Assembly: GCA_029238935.1 (NCBI GenBank)
Contig: JAQZBN010000030.1
Coordinates: 1-64,000, forward strand
DNA: 64,000 nucleotides
Reading direction: 5' to 3'
Source of the DNA: Herbinix sp.
GTDB taxonomy: Bacteria > Bacillota > Clostridia > Lachnospirales > Lachnospiraceae
This document shows, piece by piece, positions 55,784-63,686 of this stretch (within the stretch, counting starts at the first letter, position 1; the number at the start of each line of letters is the position of its first letter). The translations under genes and the position numbers were made by a program. Below the pieces are notes generated by a model, which was not told where the DNA came from, did not search any database, and saw only the letters and a list, made by a program, of their open reading frames with translations.

Positions 55784-55866
55784 TAATGACACGTATCGCT
55801 TTGCGAAACGTTATAGACCGTAGAAAACTTGTATAGTAGTGACAGGTATCGCGTTGCGAAACGTTT
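55748..55866 (+). repeat. Tandem duplication of paaK2 3' end
   Basis: A 53-55 bp unit starting GCGAAACGT and containing TATAGACCGTAGAAAACTTG occurs from 55748 and again from 55803, with a third partial copy from 55856. The first copy encodes the last ten residues of PaaK; the later copies are noncoding. Differences are a 2-bp deletion and a few substitutions. The rest of 55867-56083 is AT-rich with nothing else recognised. Confidence 0.85.
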
Positions 55867-56083
55867 ATAGAAGTGGATGATTGATCACAGAAGGCTATAT
55901 TAAATGAAGTAAGATACAGCAACAATGATAGTGTAAGGAATTTGTTCTACTTTAAGAGTATGGAGTAGAGATAAAGTAAAATTGTAATAAAAGTAATGTA
56001 TAGAAATCAATGCAATGAATAGCAATGAATGAAGGAACGTAATTATGTAATGAATTATAGTTTATTAGAAGGAGGGGCAGGAT

Positions 56084-56530
56084 ATGGTAATTAAGCAGTT
56101 GTCAGTATTTATTGAAAACAGAGAAGGCAGATTGGAACATGTTACAGAGATATTGAGCGATCATGGTATTAACATTGCATCTTTTAGTCTTGCGGATACG
56201 TCTGAATATGGTATGCTGCGCATGATTGTATCAGATCCGGAGAAAGGTAGGAACGTCCTAAAAGAGGAAGGATTTTCTGCAATGTTGACGGATGTTATCG
56301 CTGTTAAGATCGCTCAGAAGGTTGGAACCTTGCATGAAATTTTAAAAGTTTTATTTGATGCGAGTATTAGTGTAGAGTACATGTATACTTTAGCGACAGC
56401 CGGAAAAGATACTTCTATCATAATGAAACTGTCCAATTTAACGAAGGCATTACAGGTGTTAGAGGGCAATTCCTATGTGGTATGTGCTGCCGAGGAAGCG
56501 TATAATATTAATAATTGTGTCGATAAATAA
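56084..56530 (+). CDS. Tandem ACT domain protein, copy 2
   Basis: 148 residues, also two ACT domains, related to the protein at 54063 (shared start [13 protein letters not shown]). The second half begins [17 protein letters not shown]. Likely an aromatic amino acid or aryl-acid sensor for the ligase system. GGAGGGG precedes the ATG. Its stop shares bases with the cold-shock gene's promoter region. Confidence 0.88.
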   Translation: MVIKQLSVFIENREGRLEHVTEILSDHGINIASFSLADTSEYGMLRMIVSDPEKGRNVLKEEGFSAMLTDVIAVKIAQKVGTLHEILKVLFDASISVEYMYTLATAGKDTSIIMKLSNLTKALQVLEGNSYVVCAAEEAYNINNCVDK

Positions 56531-56533
56531 TGT

Positions 56534-56588
56534 TTGACAAGGGTTCAAAAGAATGTTATCATGAACTTATTGCTAAAGGATTTAGCAA
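56534..56588 (+). promoter_or_regulatory. csp promoter and leader hairpin
   Basis: TTGACA (56534-56539) and TATCAT (56557-56562) are 17 bp apart, starting four bases after the ACT stop. The leader contains TTGCTAAA (56570-56577), loop GGA, TTTAGCAA (56581-56588), an 8-bp hairpin before a U-rich stretch and the ribosome site. It may be a cold-responsive leader. Confidence 0.65.
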
Positions 56589-56622
56589 TGACAATATTTT
56601 ATATTTTTTGGAGGAATTATAC

Positions 56623-56823
56623 ATGAACAAAGGTACAGTTAAGTGGTTTAATAACCAAAAAGGATTTGGATTTATCTCTGACGAAAAAGGCAATGACGTA
56701 TTCGTTCATTACTCAGGTCTTAACATGGACGGCTTCAAGTCTTTAGAAGAAGGCCAAGAAGTACAGTTCGAAGTAGTTCAGGGAGCAAAAGGTCCTCAGG
56801 CAACTAACGTAACAAGATTATAA
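56623..56823 (+). CDS. csp: Cold-shock domain protein
   Basis: 66 residues, a single cold-shock domain with RNA-binding motifs KGFGFIS (RNP1-like) and DVFVHYS (RNP2-like). It binds single-stranded RNA or DNA as a chaperone. The frame opens at 56530, but GGAGG sits eight bases before ATG 56623, which matches the family start. It has its own promoter and a perfect terminator, so it is a monocistronic unit. Confidence 0.96.
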   Translation: MNKGTVKWFNNQKGFGFISDEKGNDVFVHYSGLNMDGFKSLEEGQEVQFEVVQGAKGPQATNVTRL

Positions 56824-56925
56824 TCAAATTTGGTTTACAGTGTACCTTTTTCTAAATTATAAATTTTATCTTTTTAGAAATAAGTTTATACAGAAAACGC
56901 TATATTGTTTGAAACGAAATTGATT

Positions 56926-56969
56926 AAAGGTTATCCTTAAGGTGAATTCCTTAAGGATAACCTTTTTTT
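56926..56969 (+). terminator. Perfect intrinsic terminator after csp
   Basis: AAAGGTTATCCTTAAGG (56926-56942) and its complement (56949-56965), a 17-bp stem with a 6-nt loop, followed by a T run to 56969. Confidence 0.92.
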
Positions 56970-57000
56970 AAGTACTTGTATGGAAGATAATGTATATGAT

Positions 57001-57513
57001 TTAATCAAATGGATTTTGTAAGGGATCTCTTCTAGAATTTATGAATTGTAATAAACGGTTTAGTGGGGTAAATAAAACCAATGCAATTATAAAGTTTCCT
57101 ATTCCGTGAGGAATATCAAAAGGAATTCCATTAAACCAATAAGCCAGTGCAGTTGGAAATCCTCCCATAAAGAAATAGGGGATGGAGCAAAGCGCCCCAT
57201 AGGATAAACCATACATACCACTCACAACTGCCCAAAATACAGGAGAGCGTTCCTTTTTAAAGATCAGAGCAATAATAAATAGCACATCCCATACATAAAG
57301 GTAATTAATCCACCATAAATGAAATCCATAGATGAGCCCTTCCAATAAAACAAAGACATAAATGATATAGATGGTTTTCTTTCCGTATTGTATCGTAAAT
57401 AATATGATTAATAAAGACACTAATTCAATATTTGGTAGAAATCCCAAAGCTACCTGTACACAAACTAACATTGCACTCATCATACTGATTAAGACAATAT
57501 CTTTTATACGCAT
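57001..57513 (-). CDS. ECF transporter S-component, predicted corrinoid uptake
   Basis: 170 residues with five or six membrane helices. Starts RIKDIVLISMMSAML, typical of ECF S-components; also IPFDIPHGIGNFIIALVLF near the end. It lies three to fifteen bases after the DUF4430 gene in an operon led by a cobalamin riboswitch, so the ligand is predicted to be cobalamin or a precursor. No ATPase or T gene is adjacent, so it would need a shared energising module, as group II ECF transporters do. ATG 57513 is preferred to an upstream TTG because GGAAGG precedes it. The ligand assignment is inference from the riboswitch. Confidence 0.78.
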   Translation of the reverse strand: MRIKDIVLISMMSAMLVCVQVALGFLPNIELVSLLIILFTIQYGKKTIYIIYVFVLLEGLIYGFHLWWINYLYVWDVLFIIALIFKKERSPVFWAVVSGMYGLSYGALCSIPYFFMGGFPTALAYWFNGIPFDIPHGIGNFIIALVLFTPLNRLLQFINSRRDPLQNPFD

Positions 57514-57528
57514 GGTACCTTCCAATCC

Positions 57529-57927
57529 TTATTCAATCTCCGTTAAAGTGATTTCAAAATGGTCACCATCGTTTACTGGGGTATCATCTACACCGGTTGT
57601 CAGCATTTCACCATTAAGTGTAAATGCCCACCATTCTTTTTCACTAGCAGTTACACCATTTACATCCGTAACAAAGAGACCATATTCACTCTCAGAACCT
57701 TTGATCAAGTCGATTTCCTCTAATGCTTCTCTTAAAAATAATGCATCTGTCTTAATGGTAAATTCTTTACTATCCTGTCCTGGAATAATTACTTCAGCTA
57801 CTATCTCTTTTGAGCCTTTGGTGCCTTCCGGCTTAAATACCGTATAAACTACGGCAAGGATTGCTATAACGGCAACCAGAGCAGCTACCAAAATAACAAT
57901 TTGTTTTGTACTTCTTTTTTGTTTCAT
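57529..57927 (-). CDS. DUF4430 membrane-anchored protein under cobalamin control
   Basis: 132 residues. Basic N-terminus, one membrane segment (about 8-30), then a single extracellular DUF4430 domain with YGLFVTDVNGV, WWAFTLNG and VNDGDHFEITLTEI. DUF4430 resembles the C-terminal domain of vertebrate cobalamin-binding transcobalamin and intrinsic factor, and occurs in bacterial surface proteins. The riboswitch upstream and S-component gene downstream suggest it captures or presents corrinoids at the membrane. The start at 57927 follows AAGGAG; an upstream in-frame start would add 17 residues without a ribosome site. Confidence 0.8.
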   Translation of the reverse strand: MKQKRSTKQIVILVAALVAVIAILAVVYTVFKPEGTKGSKEIVAEVIIPGQDSKEFTIKTDALFLREALEEIDLIKGSESEYGLFVTDVNGVTASEKEWWAFTLNGEMLTTGVDDTPVNDGDHFEITLTEIE

Positions 57928-58064
57928 TCTTTCTTTCTCCTTTTTGTTGTAATAAAAAAAATCCTTTACCCACAACAAGGAAAAAGGACAATAAAATAAG
58001 CTGCATAATGCAGTTACCTTTTTGTACCCTTGTCCAATCCTCGTGGCGCATTTGGTACCGTTTT

Positions 58065-58255
58065 AAGCAGGTCTTCTGACTTGTGGATCCTCATTACTTC
58101 TAGGTCTTCCCGGGGTAGCAACCAAGTAGTACTTTTGGCAGATATAACCCAGTGACATTGATTGTATCAATTATAGAAGTAACTCCCCACCTACAGCGGC
58201 GAGACCGTACAGGCTTTGAACCTGTTTCCCTATTATGTTATATAGACCTCTCTAA
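58065..58255 (-). ncRNA. Cobalamin (B12) riboswitch
   Basis: Read on the minus strand it contains ATAGGGAA near the 5' part, then CCTGTACGG and CGCCGCTGTA, and near the 3' end GTCAGAAGACCTGC, the conserved core and B12-box sequences of cobalamin riboswitches. AGGTCT/AGACCT near the ends forms the closing P1 stem. The following 130 bases include CTGCAT/ATGCAG and CCTTGT/ACAAGG pairings that could form the expression platform before the DUF4430 ribosome site. Confidence 0.9.
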
Positions 58256-58309
58256 GTTTTTTTCTTAGAAATAGTATAGATAACCACTTAAAACGTAATG
58301 TACTTCTAA

Positions 58310-58338
58310 AGTATAACATTGGCTTATACCCTTGTCAA
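58310..58338 (-). promoter_or_regulatory. Sigma-A promoter of cobalamin-riboswitch operon
   Basis: On the minus strand TTGACA (58338-58333) and TATACT (58315-58310) with a 17-bp spacer. It would start near 58303, about 45 bases before the riboswitch core. Confidence 0.75.
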
Positions 58339-58511
58339 TTGTTATTATCAGTTCTTATCGACGAGACCATAAGACTTAGCATTTGACTAGCATTACTGTT
58401 CCAAAAGAAAACAATGAATCACAGGAATAATGAATGTTAGTGAGGTTAAAATAAAATCGCATAAAAATACATCGGATTATTAGGAATAAGTTATGAACAA
58501 AGAAAAAATAT

Positions 58512-58539
58512 TTGCTATTTTTTTGGGGTATGATATAAT
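58512..58539 (+). promoter_or_regulatory. Probable promoter of galM
   Basis: TATAAT at 58534-58539 preceded by TG (extended -10), with TTGCTA at 58512-58517, 16 bp upstream. The -35 match is poor. The remainder of the gap before galM holds nothing else I recognise. Confidence 0.5.
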
Positions 58540-58621
58540 AGGTAGTTAGAACTAGAAATGGATAAAGTTTCATTTATACTACTAATGAGAGAGATATGAT
58601 CAATAGGTAAGGAGATTAAGC

Positions 58622-59680
58622 ATGAAAATTTCACAAAAATCATTTGGAAAAACAAAACGTGGGGAAGAAGCTACCCTATATACCATTACCAATAAGAATG
58701 GTATGAGTGTAAGCTTTACCGATTACGGTGCTAATATTGTCAGCATCATCGTTCCGGATTCAAAGGGCAACATGGGAGATGTTGTATTAGGCTATGATAA
58801 GATCGTAGGATATGAGGATAATGCACCTGGATTTGGATCTTTTATTGGAAGACATGCGAATAGAATTGGCGATGCTAAATTTGAATTAAATGGTAAAGTA
58901 TACGAGCTAGAGAAAAATAATGGTAAGAACAATCTCCACGGTGGTTTTGTAGGATATAATAAATTTATATACGAAACAGAAGTATTTGAAGAAGAGGATT
59001 TAGCCGGGATTGAATTTACAAGACTCAGTCCCCATATGGAACAGGGATTTCCGGGAAACCTTGATATCAGCGTAACCTACAGCTTAACAGAAGCAAATGA
59101 ACTTGTGATTGAATATTTAGCAGTATCCGATAAGGATACTCTGGTGAATTTAACGAATCATTCTTATTTTAACTTGGCTGGGCATGATTCTGGAACCATT
59201 TTAGATCAAAAGGTTTGGATCAATGCAAACCAGTTTACTCCTACCACAGACGATTTAATACCAACCGGTGAAATCAGAGATGTTACGGGTACACCAATGG
59301 ATTTTAGAAATTTAAAGAAAATTGGACAAGAAATTGAGGCTGAGTATGAACCACTTCGTCAAGCTGGCGGTTATGATCATAATTACATTCTTGATATCAG
59401 CGGAAGTGATGTTGAAAAAGCAGCTATGTTAGTTGATGAGAAGAGCGGAAGAGTTATGGAGGTATTTACAAACAAGCCAGGTATCCAGGTTTATACCAGT
59501 AATATGTTAAGTCCTGTACAACATGGTAAGAATGGTGCTCCTTATCAAAAATGGGCTGGAATTTGCTTTGAGACACAATACTATCCAAACTCCTGCAATA
59601 TTAGTGCGTTCCCTTCTTGCGTATTAAAAGCCGGAGCTGAATACGATTTTGTAACCATTTATAAATTTTCAACAAAATAA
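58622..59680 (+). CDS. galM: Aldose 1-epimerase (galactose mutarotase)
   Basis: 352 residues. Interconverts alpha and beta anomers of galactose or glucose. GFGSFIGRHANRIGDAKFEL near residue 75, the catalytic histidine in VNLTNHSYFNLAG, and the catalytic glutamate in ICFETQYYPNS are present. Cytosolic, no signal peptide. AAGGAG precedes ATG 58622. It is monocistronic and ends at a bidirectional terminator shared with upp. Confidence 0.95.
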   Translation: MKISQKSFGKTKRGEEATLYTITNKNGMSVSFTDYGANIVSIIVPDSKGNMGDVVLGYDKIVGYEDNAPGFGSFIGRHANRIGDAKFELNGKVYELEKNNGKNNLHGGFVGYNKFIYETEVFEEEDLAGIEFTRLSPHMEQGFPGNLDISVTYSLTEANELVIEYLAVSDKDTLVNLTNHSYFNLAGHDSGTILDQKVWINANQFTPTTDDLIPTGEIRDVTGTPMDFRNLKKIGQEIEAEYEPLRQAGGYDHNYILDISGSDVEKAAMLVDEKSGRVMEVFTNKPGIQVYTSNMLSPVQHGKNGAPYQKWAGICFETQYYPNSCNISAFPSCVLKAGAEYDFVTIYKFSTK

Positions 59681-59704
59681 AGAATTTGAATTAATTAAAT
59701 TTAA

Positions 59705-59740
59705 AAAGGCTGCTGCATCATTGATGCAGCAGCCTTTCCG
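59705..59740. terminator. Bidirectional terminator between galM and upp
   Basis: AAAGGCTGCTGCATC (59705-59719) and its complement (59723-59737), a perfect 15-bp stem. A/T-rich flanks give U-tails on both strands. Confidence 0.9.
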
Positions 59741-59742
59741 CT

Positions 59743-60372
59743 TTATTTTGTTCCGTAAATTCTATCTCCAGCGTCTCCAAGGCCTGGTAAGATATAACCA
59801 TTTTCATTTAATCTTTCATCTAGGTTACCAATGAAAACATCAACATCGGGATGTTCACGAGTTAATCGTTCTACACCTTCCGGAGCAGCGATTAAGCATA
59901 AGAAATGAATTTTTGAAATACCTCTCTTCTTTAAGAGGTTAATTGCTGCGACAGCGGAACCGCCGGTAGCAAGCATAGGGTCAACTACAAAAATTTCTCG
60001 GTCGGAAGCATCAGAAGGAAGCTTACAAAAATATTCCACTGGTTCCAAAGTCTCTTCATTTCTGTATAATCCAACATGTCCCACTTTTGCATTCGGTATC
60101 AGGTTTAAAATTCCATCAGCCATATGAAGGCCAGCTCTTAAAATAGGTACGATACAAAGTTTTTTCCCTTCGATTTCTTTGCAGATGGTTTTAACGAGAG
60201 GGGTTTCAACTTCTATGTCTGTAAGGGGAAGCTTTCTAGTTGCTTCGTAGCAAATTAGCATTGCTACTTCCGATACTAAATCCCTGAATTCCTTTGTTGA
60301 TGTAGCCTTACGTCTCATTATACCTAACTTATGTTGAATTAAGGGGTGGTCCATGATTGTTACCGTTGCCAT
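59743..60372 (-). CDS. upp: Uracil phosphoribosyltransferase
   Basis: 209 residues, the usual length. Start [19 protein letters not shown], uracil-binding [16 protein letters not shown] loop [12 protein letters not shown] and the C-terminal [14 protein letters not shown] are intact. It makes UMP from uracil and PRPP in pyrimidine salvage. ATG 60372 is preceded by AGGAGG; an upstream in-frame start would add 15 residues. Confidence 0.96.
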   Translation of the reverse strand: MATVTIMDHPLIQHKLGIMRRKATSTKEFRDLVSEVAMLICYEATRKLPLTDIEVETPLVKTICKEIEGKKLCIVPILRAGLHMADGILNLIPNAKVGHVGLYRNEETLEPVEYFCKLPSDASDREIFVVDPMLATGGSAVAAINLLKKRGISKIHFLCLIAAPEGVERLTREHPDVDVFIGNLDERLNENGYILPGLGDAGDRIYGTK

Positions 60373-60579
60373 AATTCTACCTCCTGAATTTTGATCATTT
60401 TTTTTCCTAAATTTCATTATAACAAAAAATCTTATGATATAAAAGGATAAATTTAATTATTTTCTCGAATACTAATATTTACCAGAGAATTCTTGTAATT
60501 AATGTCGTAATTTGGTAAAATTTATTTATTAACGAATCTCCTGTTCCATAGAAAACAAAGTTATGAAGGAGGATAAGAT

Positions 60580-61671
60580 ATGATTGGGTATCATATGCCC
60601 GGAATAAAAGCATTGGTGGTCGATGATAATGAAGTCAATGCTTTAGTATTAGCAAATATGCTGGAATTATTTCATGTGGAAGTAGATGAAGTATATTCTG
60701 GAAAAGAAGCTGTAGATAAAGTAAAGAAAAATCAATACCAGATTATATTCATAGACCATATTATGACGGAAATGGATGGTGTAGAAACCACCAAAAAAGT
60801 ACGAGCCATACAAAAAGATATGAAAGACACAATGATTTATGCTTTATCAGGTAATATAACGGAAGATATTAAGCAACGGTTCATATCTGCAGGTGCTAAT
60901 GATATTTACTCAAAACCAATTGCTTTAACAGAAATGATTGCTATTTTACAGAATTGGATACCAAAAGAGGAGTTACTTCTAGAATCCTGGAAGATGAAGA
61001 TAGAACCTATTACTACTGACGATGGATTTATTGAATCCATATTAACGAATATCCATGAGATAGATATTAATATCGGTCTAAAGTACGCTCTTGGAAACCC
61101 GATTCATTATATGAATATTCTTAAGGTATCCCTAAAAGATATTCAGACTTGTCTGGATCGAATTAATCGTAATTATAAAAAGGGATGCATGGAAGAGATA
61201 AAAAATGGTTTACATAATTTGAAAAGTGTCTTTGCCAATATAGGTGCAATTTCTTTATCGGAAGAAACAAGAAATCTTGAAATGATGATAATACAAGGGG
61301 ATTTTGCTCAAGTTTATATGGAGTTGCTGAATAATGTTACTCGTATTAAGATATTTCGAATAAAATTATTGGAGTCAATTCGGATTTATGAAGATGAACA
61401 TATTCATAATAATAAAGAGCAGGAAATCGGAAGTAATGCGATGAAGGATCAGGAATATGAACAGTATCTATCTGACATTATATATTATATCAGAAGATAC
61501 GAGTATGATTCTATTATTCGGGAAATTGAACATTTAATTCGAGTAGGTATTCCTGAAATAAAATCGGAGTTAAAAAAAGCATTGAGTGAAATAAAAGAAT
61601 TTCAATATGATAAAGTTTTAGGAAGGATTTTGGATTTAAAAGAGAGATTGAAAAGTAAGAATAGTAATTGA
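60580..61671 (+). CDS. Orphan REC-Hpt signalling protein
   Basis: 363 residues. A receiver domain occupies about 8-130 (VDDNEVNA; Asp in FIDHIMTEMDG; Lys in YSKPIAL). An Hpt domain follows at about 160-280 with the phospho-histidine in GLHNLKSVFANIGA. The last ~80 residues are a further helical region that may be a degenerate Hpt. It has no kinase and no DNA-binding output, so it is a phosphorelay intermediate. It stands alone between upp and a terminator. A strong AAGGAGG precedes ATG 60580. The kinase cluster at 41.8 kb is a candidate partner in trans. Confidence 0.88.
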   Translation: MIGYHMPGIKALVVDDNEVNALVLANMLELFHVEVDEVYSGKEAVDKVKKNQYQIIFIDHIMTEMDGVETTKKVRAIQKDMKDTMIYALSGNITEDIKQRFISAGANDIYSKPIALTEMIAILQNWIPKEELLLESWKMKIEPITTDDGFIESILTNIHEIDINIGLKYALGNPIHYMNILKVSLKDIQTCLDRINRNYKKGCMEEIKNGLHNLKSVFANIGAISLSEETRNLEMMIIQGDFAQVYMELLNNVTRIKIFRIKLLESIRIYEDEHIHNNKEQEIGSNAMKDQEYEQYLSDIIYYIRRYEYDSIIREIEHLIRVGIPEIKSELKKALSEIKEFQYDKVLGRILDLKERLKSKNSN

Positions 61672-61726
61672 CTATGCAGCGTTGTGATTAAGATAAAGTA
61701 TTATTCTCTAGGAATAAACAGAGGAG

Positions 61727-61766
61727 AAGCCCGGTAGAGGGGGGAGGGTAGCTGCCGGGCTTATTT
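61727..61766 (+). terminator. Terminator with G-rich loop
   Basis: AAGCCCGGTAG (61727-61737) pairs with CTGCCGGGCTT (61752-61762), 11 bp with one wobble, then ATTTTA. The 14-nt loop is AGGGGGGAGGGTAG-like, unusually G-rich. Confidence 0.75.
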
Positions 61767-62211
61767 TATGAAAAAAATTATCTTGTAAGCATATTTAATT
61801 GTAGAACGATAGGTGTGTTTCATTTCTTATCTTATCTACGATTATAATAGACATATATGTTTATAGTATGGATATATTATGAACATTTTGTTAATAAATA
61901 AATTGAAATTTAAGCATCTTATGAACAAATGGATACAAGATATACAAATTATATAAAAATTTATCCTATATATGGTATCTGCCTAATGGACCAAAAAGTT
62001 CCTAACCTCATAATTTATTAGTATAATCGAAATTATTTTTGGGCAATACTAAAGTTTTTGATGATTTCTTCCGATTAAATTCATTTATAAGGTAAGAGTT
62101 ACAGTAATTGCAGAGTTTTATTTTATGTCCCATGCGAATAATAGTATTAATGAAATGTATATAGAGCTGTTTGTTTTTAACCAAAATGGACCTAAGCAAG
62201 AAGGGCAGGTG
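61767..62211. other. Intergenic region before small membrane protein
   Basis: 445 AT-rich bases. I see no gene with a ribosome site, no clear promoter and no structured RNA. An in-frame ATG at 62125 lacks a ribosome site. Confidence 0.5.
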
Positions 62212-62673
62212 ATGGCAATGTCCAGTGTATTTAAAAAATTAATCAGCAAAGAATTGGGAGAATATAATTATCACCGTTACTTTTCTTTTGTAAAAAAGAA
62301 TCTCGAAAATAAAAAAATTGACAGTCATATGATATTTAATGACATGTACGATAAGTTAAAGTATAGGGATTTGAAATCGATCACAAAAATGCATGACAGA
62401 CTCAATGATACAATGCTTCTGGCTTTTCGTATTAGTAGAAATTATTTTGTATCCTTCCTTTTTTTCCTCGGAGCTGTAATATTTTTAATAGCCAAAGCGT
62501 TGCAGCCGGAAATTACTATCATAGCATTAATATTAATGAACGTTTGCTTTATCTATAAGACTTATGAATTTTTAGTAAATAAATTTTGCTATATTGATGC
62601 ACAGATTGTATTGGTATATAAAGCTGTACTGGATCGGATCATTCTTGGAGAAAAATATAGTGAACGACAGTGA
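62212..62673 (+). CDS. Small two-helix membrane protein, unknown function
   Basis: About 153 residues. A basic, helical N-terminal region (SSVFKKLISKELGEYNYHRY) is followed by two membrane helices (about 80-100 and 107-125) and a short amphipathic end. ATG 62212 is chosen because AAGGGCAGG precedes it; the frame is open from 62125. I do not recognise a family. It has its own terminator and no obvious operon partner. Confidence 0.6.
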   Translation: MAMSSVFKKLISKELGEYNYHRYFSFVKKNLENKKIDSHMIFNDMYDKLKYRDLKSITKMHDRLNDTMLLAFRISRNYFVSFLFFLGAVIFLIAKALQPEITIIALILMNVCFIYKTYEFLVNKFCYIDAQIVLVYKAVLDRIILGEKYSERQ

Positions 62674-62706
62674 AACAAAATTATCGTTTTTTAGATTAAA
62701 AATAAT

Positions 62707-62748
62707 GCCATTTGGTTAGGGAATTTGTCTCTAACGAAATGGCTTTTT
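62707..62748 (+). terminator. Intrinsic terminator
   Basis: GCCATTTGGTTAG (62707-62719) pairs with CTAACGAAATGGC (62731-62743) with one mismatch, followed by a run of T. It ends the small membrane protein transcript and lies just before the end of the minus-strand AraC gene. Confidence 0.85.
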
Positions 62749-62768
62749 TATTTATCTTTATCATTTTA

Positions 62769-63659
62769 CTATTTATCTACAATTCCGTTTTTATGAGCAT
62801 TATAAAGGGTTTTAAATTCGGATGGAGAACATTTCTTAGCCAAACGGAATGCTCGATTAAAGGTAGAAATACTACGAAAACCGGATTGAATGGATACATC
62901 TGTTATCGTTAGATTAGGATTTAGCAAAAGTACTTCAGCTTCTGCGATTCGTTTTACATTGATATATTCGTTGAGAGACATATTAGTTAGTTGTTGAAAT
63001 AATCTCGAAAAATGGAATTTACTAAAGCCTGCCCGATCAGCAATCTCTTCCAGTGTAATATGCTCTGTAAAATTATTATTGATATAGGAAAAAACTTGAG
63101 TAAACTTTGCCAAATATTCCTGATGCTTATTGATGGTAGTATCCGGAAACTTATTTGAAAGCTTGGTATATTTGCGGGCTATTATTACATAAATCTGTAA
63201 AAGCTTAGAATAAATAGCAGCATTTTTAAAGGAGTTATTCGCTTCGTATTCTTTTTTTATGTCCATTAATAGATAAAGCATTTTTTCATGAGTATCAGAA
63301 TCCTTGAGACTCGTTATGACTTTGATGGACTGAAAAAACGAATTAAATAGGTTAAAATCCTTCAAATTATGTATTAATGAAAAATTAAATTGCAAAACCA
63401 TTCGTAAACCATCGGAGGGGGTTGCCATTTCATGAAGTTCTCCAGGGGTAATGAATAAAATATCATTCGTCTTTAAGTGGTAAAGGTGATTATTAATTTT
63501 AACCGAATACGATCCTTCCAAGGGTATAATAATCTCAGCCTCAGTATGCCAATGGGAAGGATATACTTCTATATTCTTACCAATGGAGACATTAATATAT
63601 CCATCACCAAATTCCAATTGTTCAAAAGCGTTGTCTGTGATTTTCATTGTACCTATCAT
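62769..63659 (-). CDS. AraC family transcriptional regulator
   Basis: About 296 residues. An N-terminal cupin-type sensor (VYPSHWHTEAEIIIPLEG, then FITPGELHEM) and a C-terminal pair of helix-turn-helix motifs (LEEIADRAGFSKFHFSRLF, and SIQSGFRSISTFNRAFR). Such regulators usually sense sugars and activate divergent or nearby uptake genes. Start 63659 has AGAGGTG just upstream. The next plus-strand gene lies beyond the window, with GGGAGGTGG at 63989-63997 as its probable ribosome site. No sugar genes are nearby within the window. Confidence 0.9.
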   Translation of the reverse strand: MIGTMKITDNAFEQLEFGDGYINVSIGKNIEVYPSHWHTEAEIIIPLEGSYSVKINNHLYHLKTNDILFITPGELHEMATPSDGLRMVLQFNFSLIHNLKDFNLFNSFFQSIKVITSLKDSDTHEKMLYLLMDIKKEYEANNSFKNAAIYSKLLQIYVIIARKYTKLSNKFPDTTINKHQEYLAKFTQVFSYINNNFTEHITLEEIADRAGFSKFHFSRLFQQLTNMSLNEYINVKRIAEAEVLLLNPNLTITDVSIQSGFRSISTFNRAFRLAKKCSPSEFKTLYNAHKNGIVDK

Positions 63660-63686
63660 TGTACACCTCTTTCCTTGGATGATCAA

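Noticed and set aside
62008..62199. Small minus-strand frame near the small membrane protein
   Set aside because: No ribosome site, and it overlaps the upstream region of a better-supported plus-strand gene.
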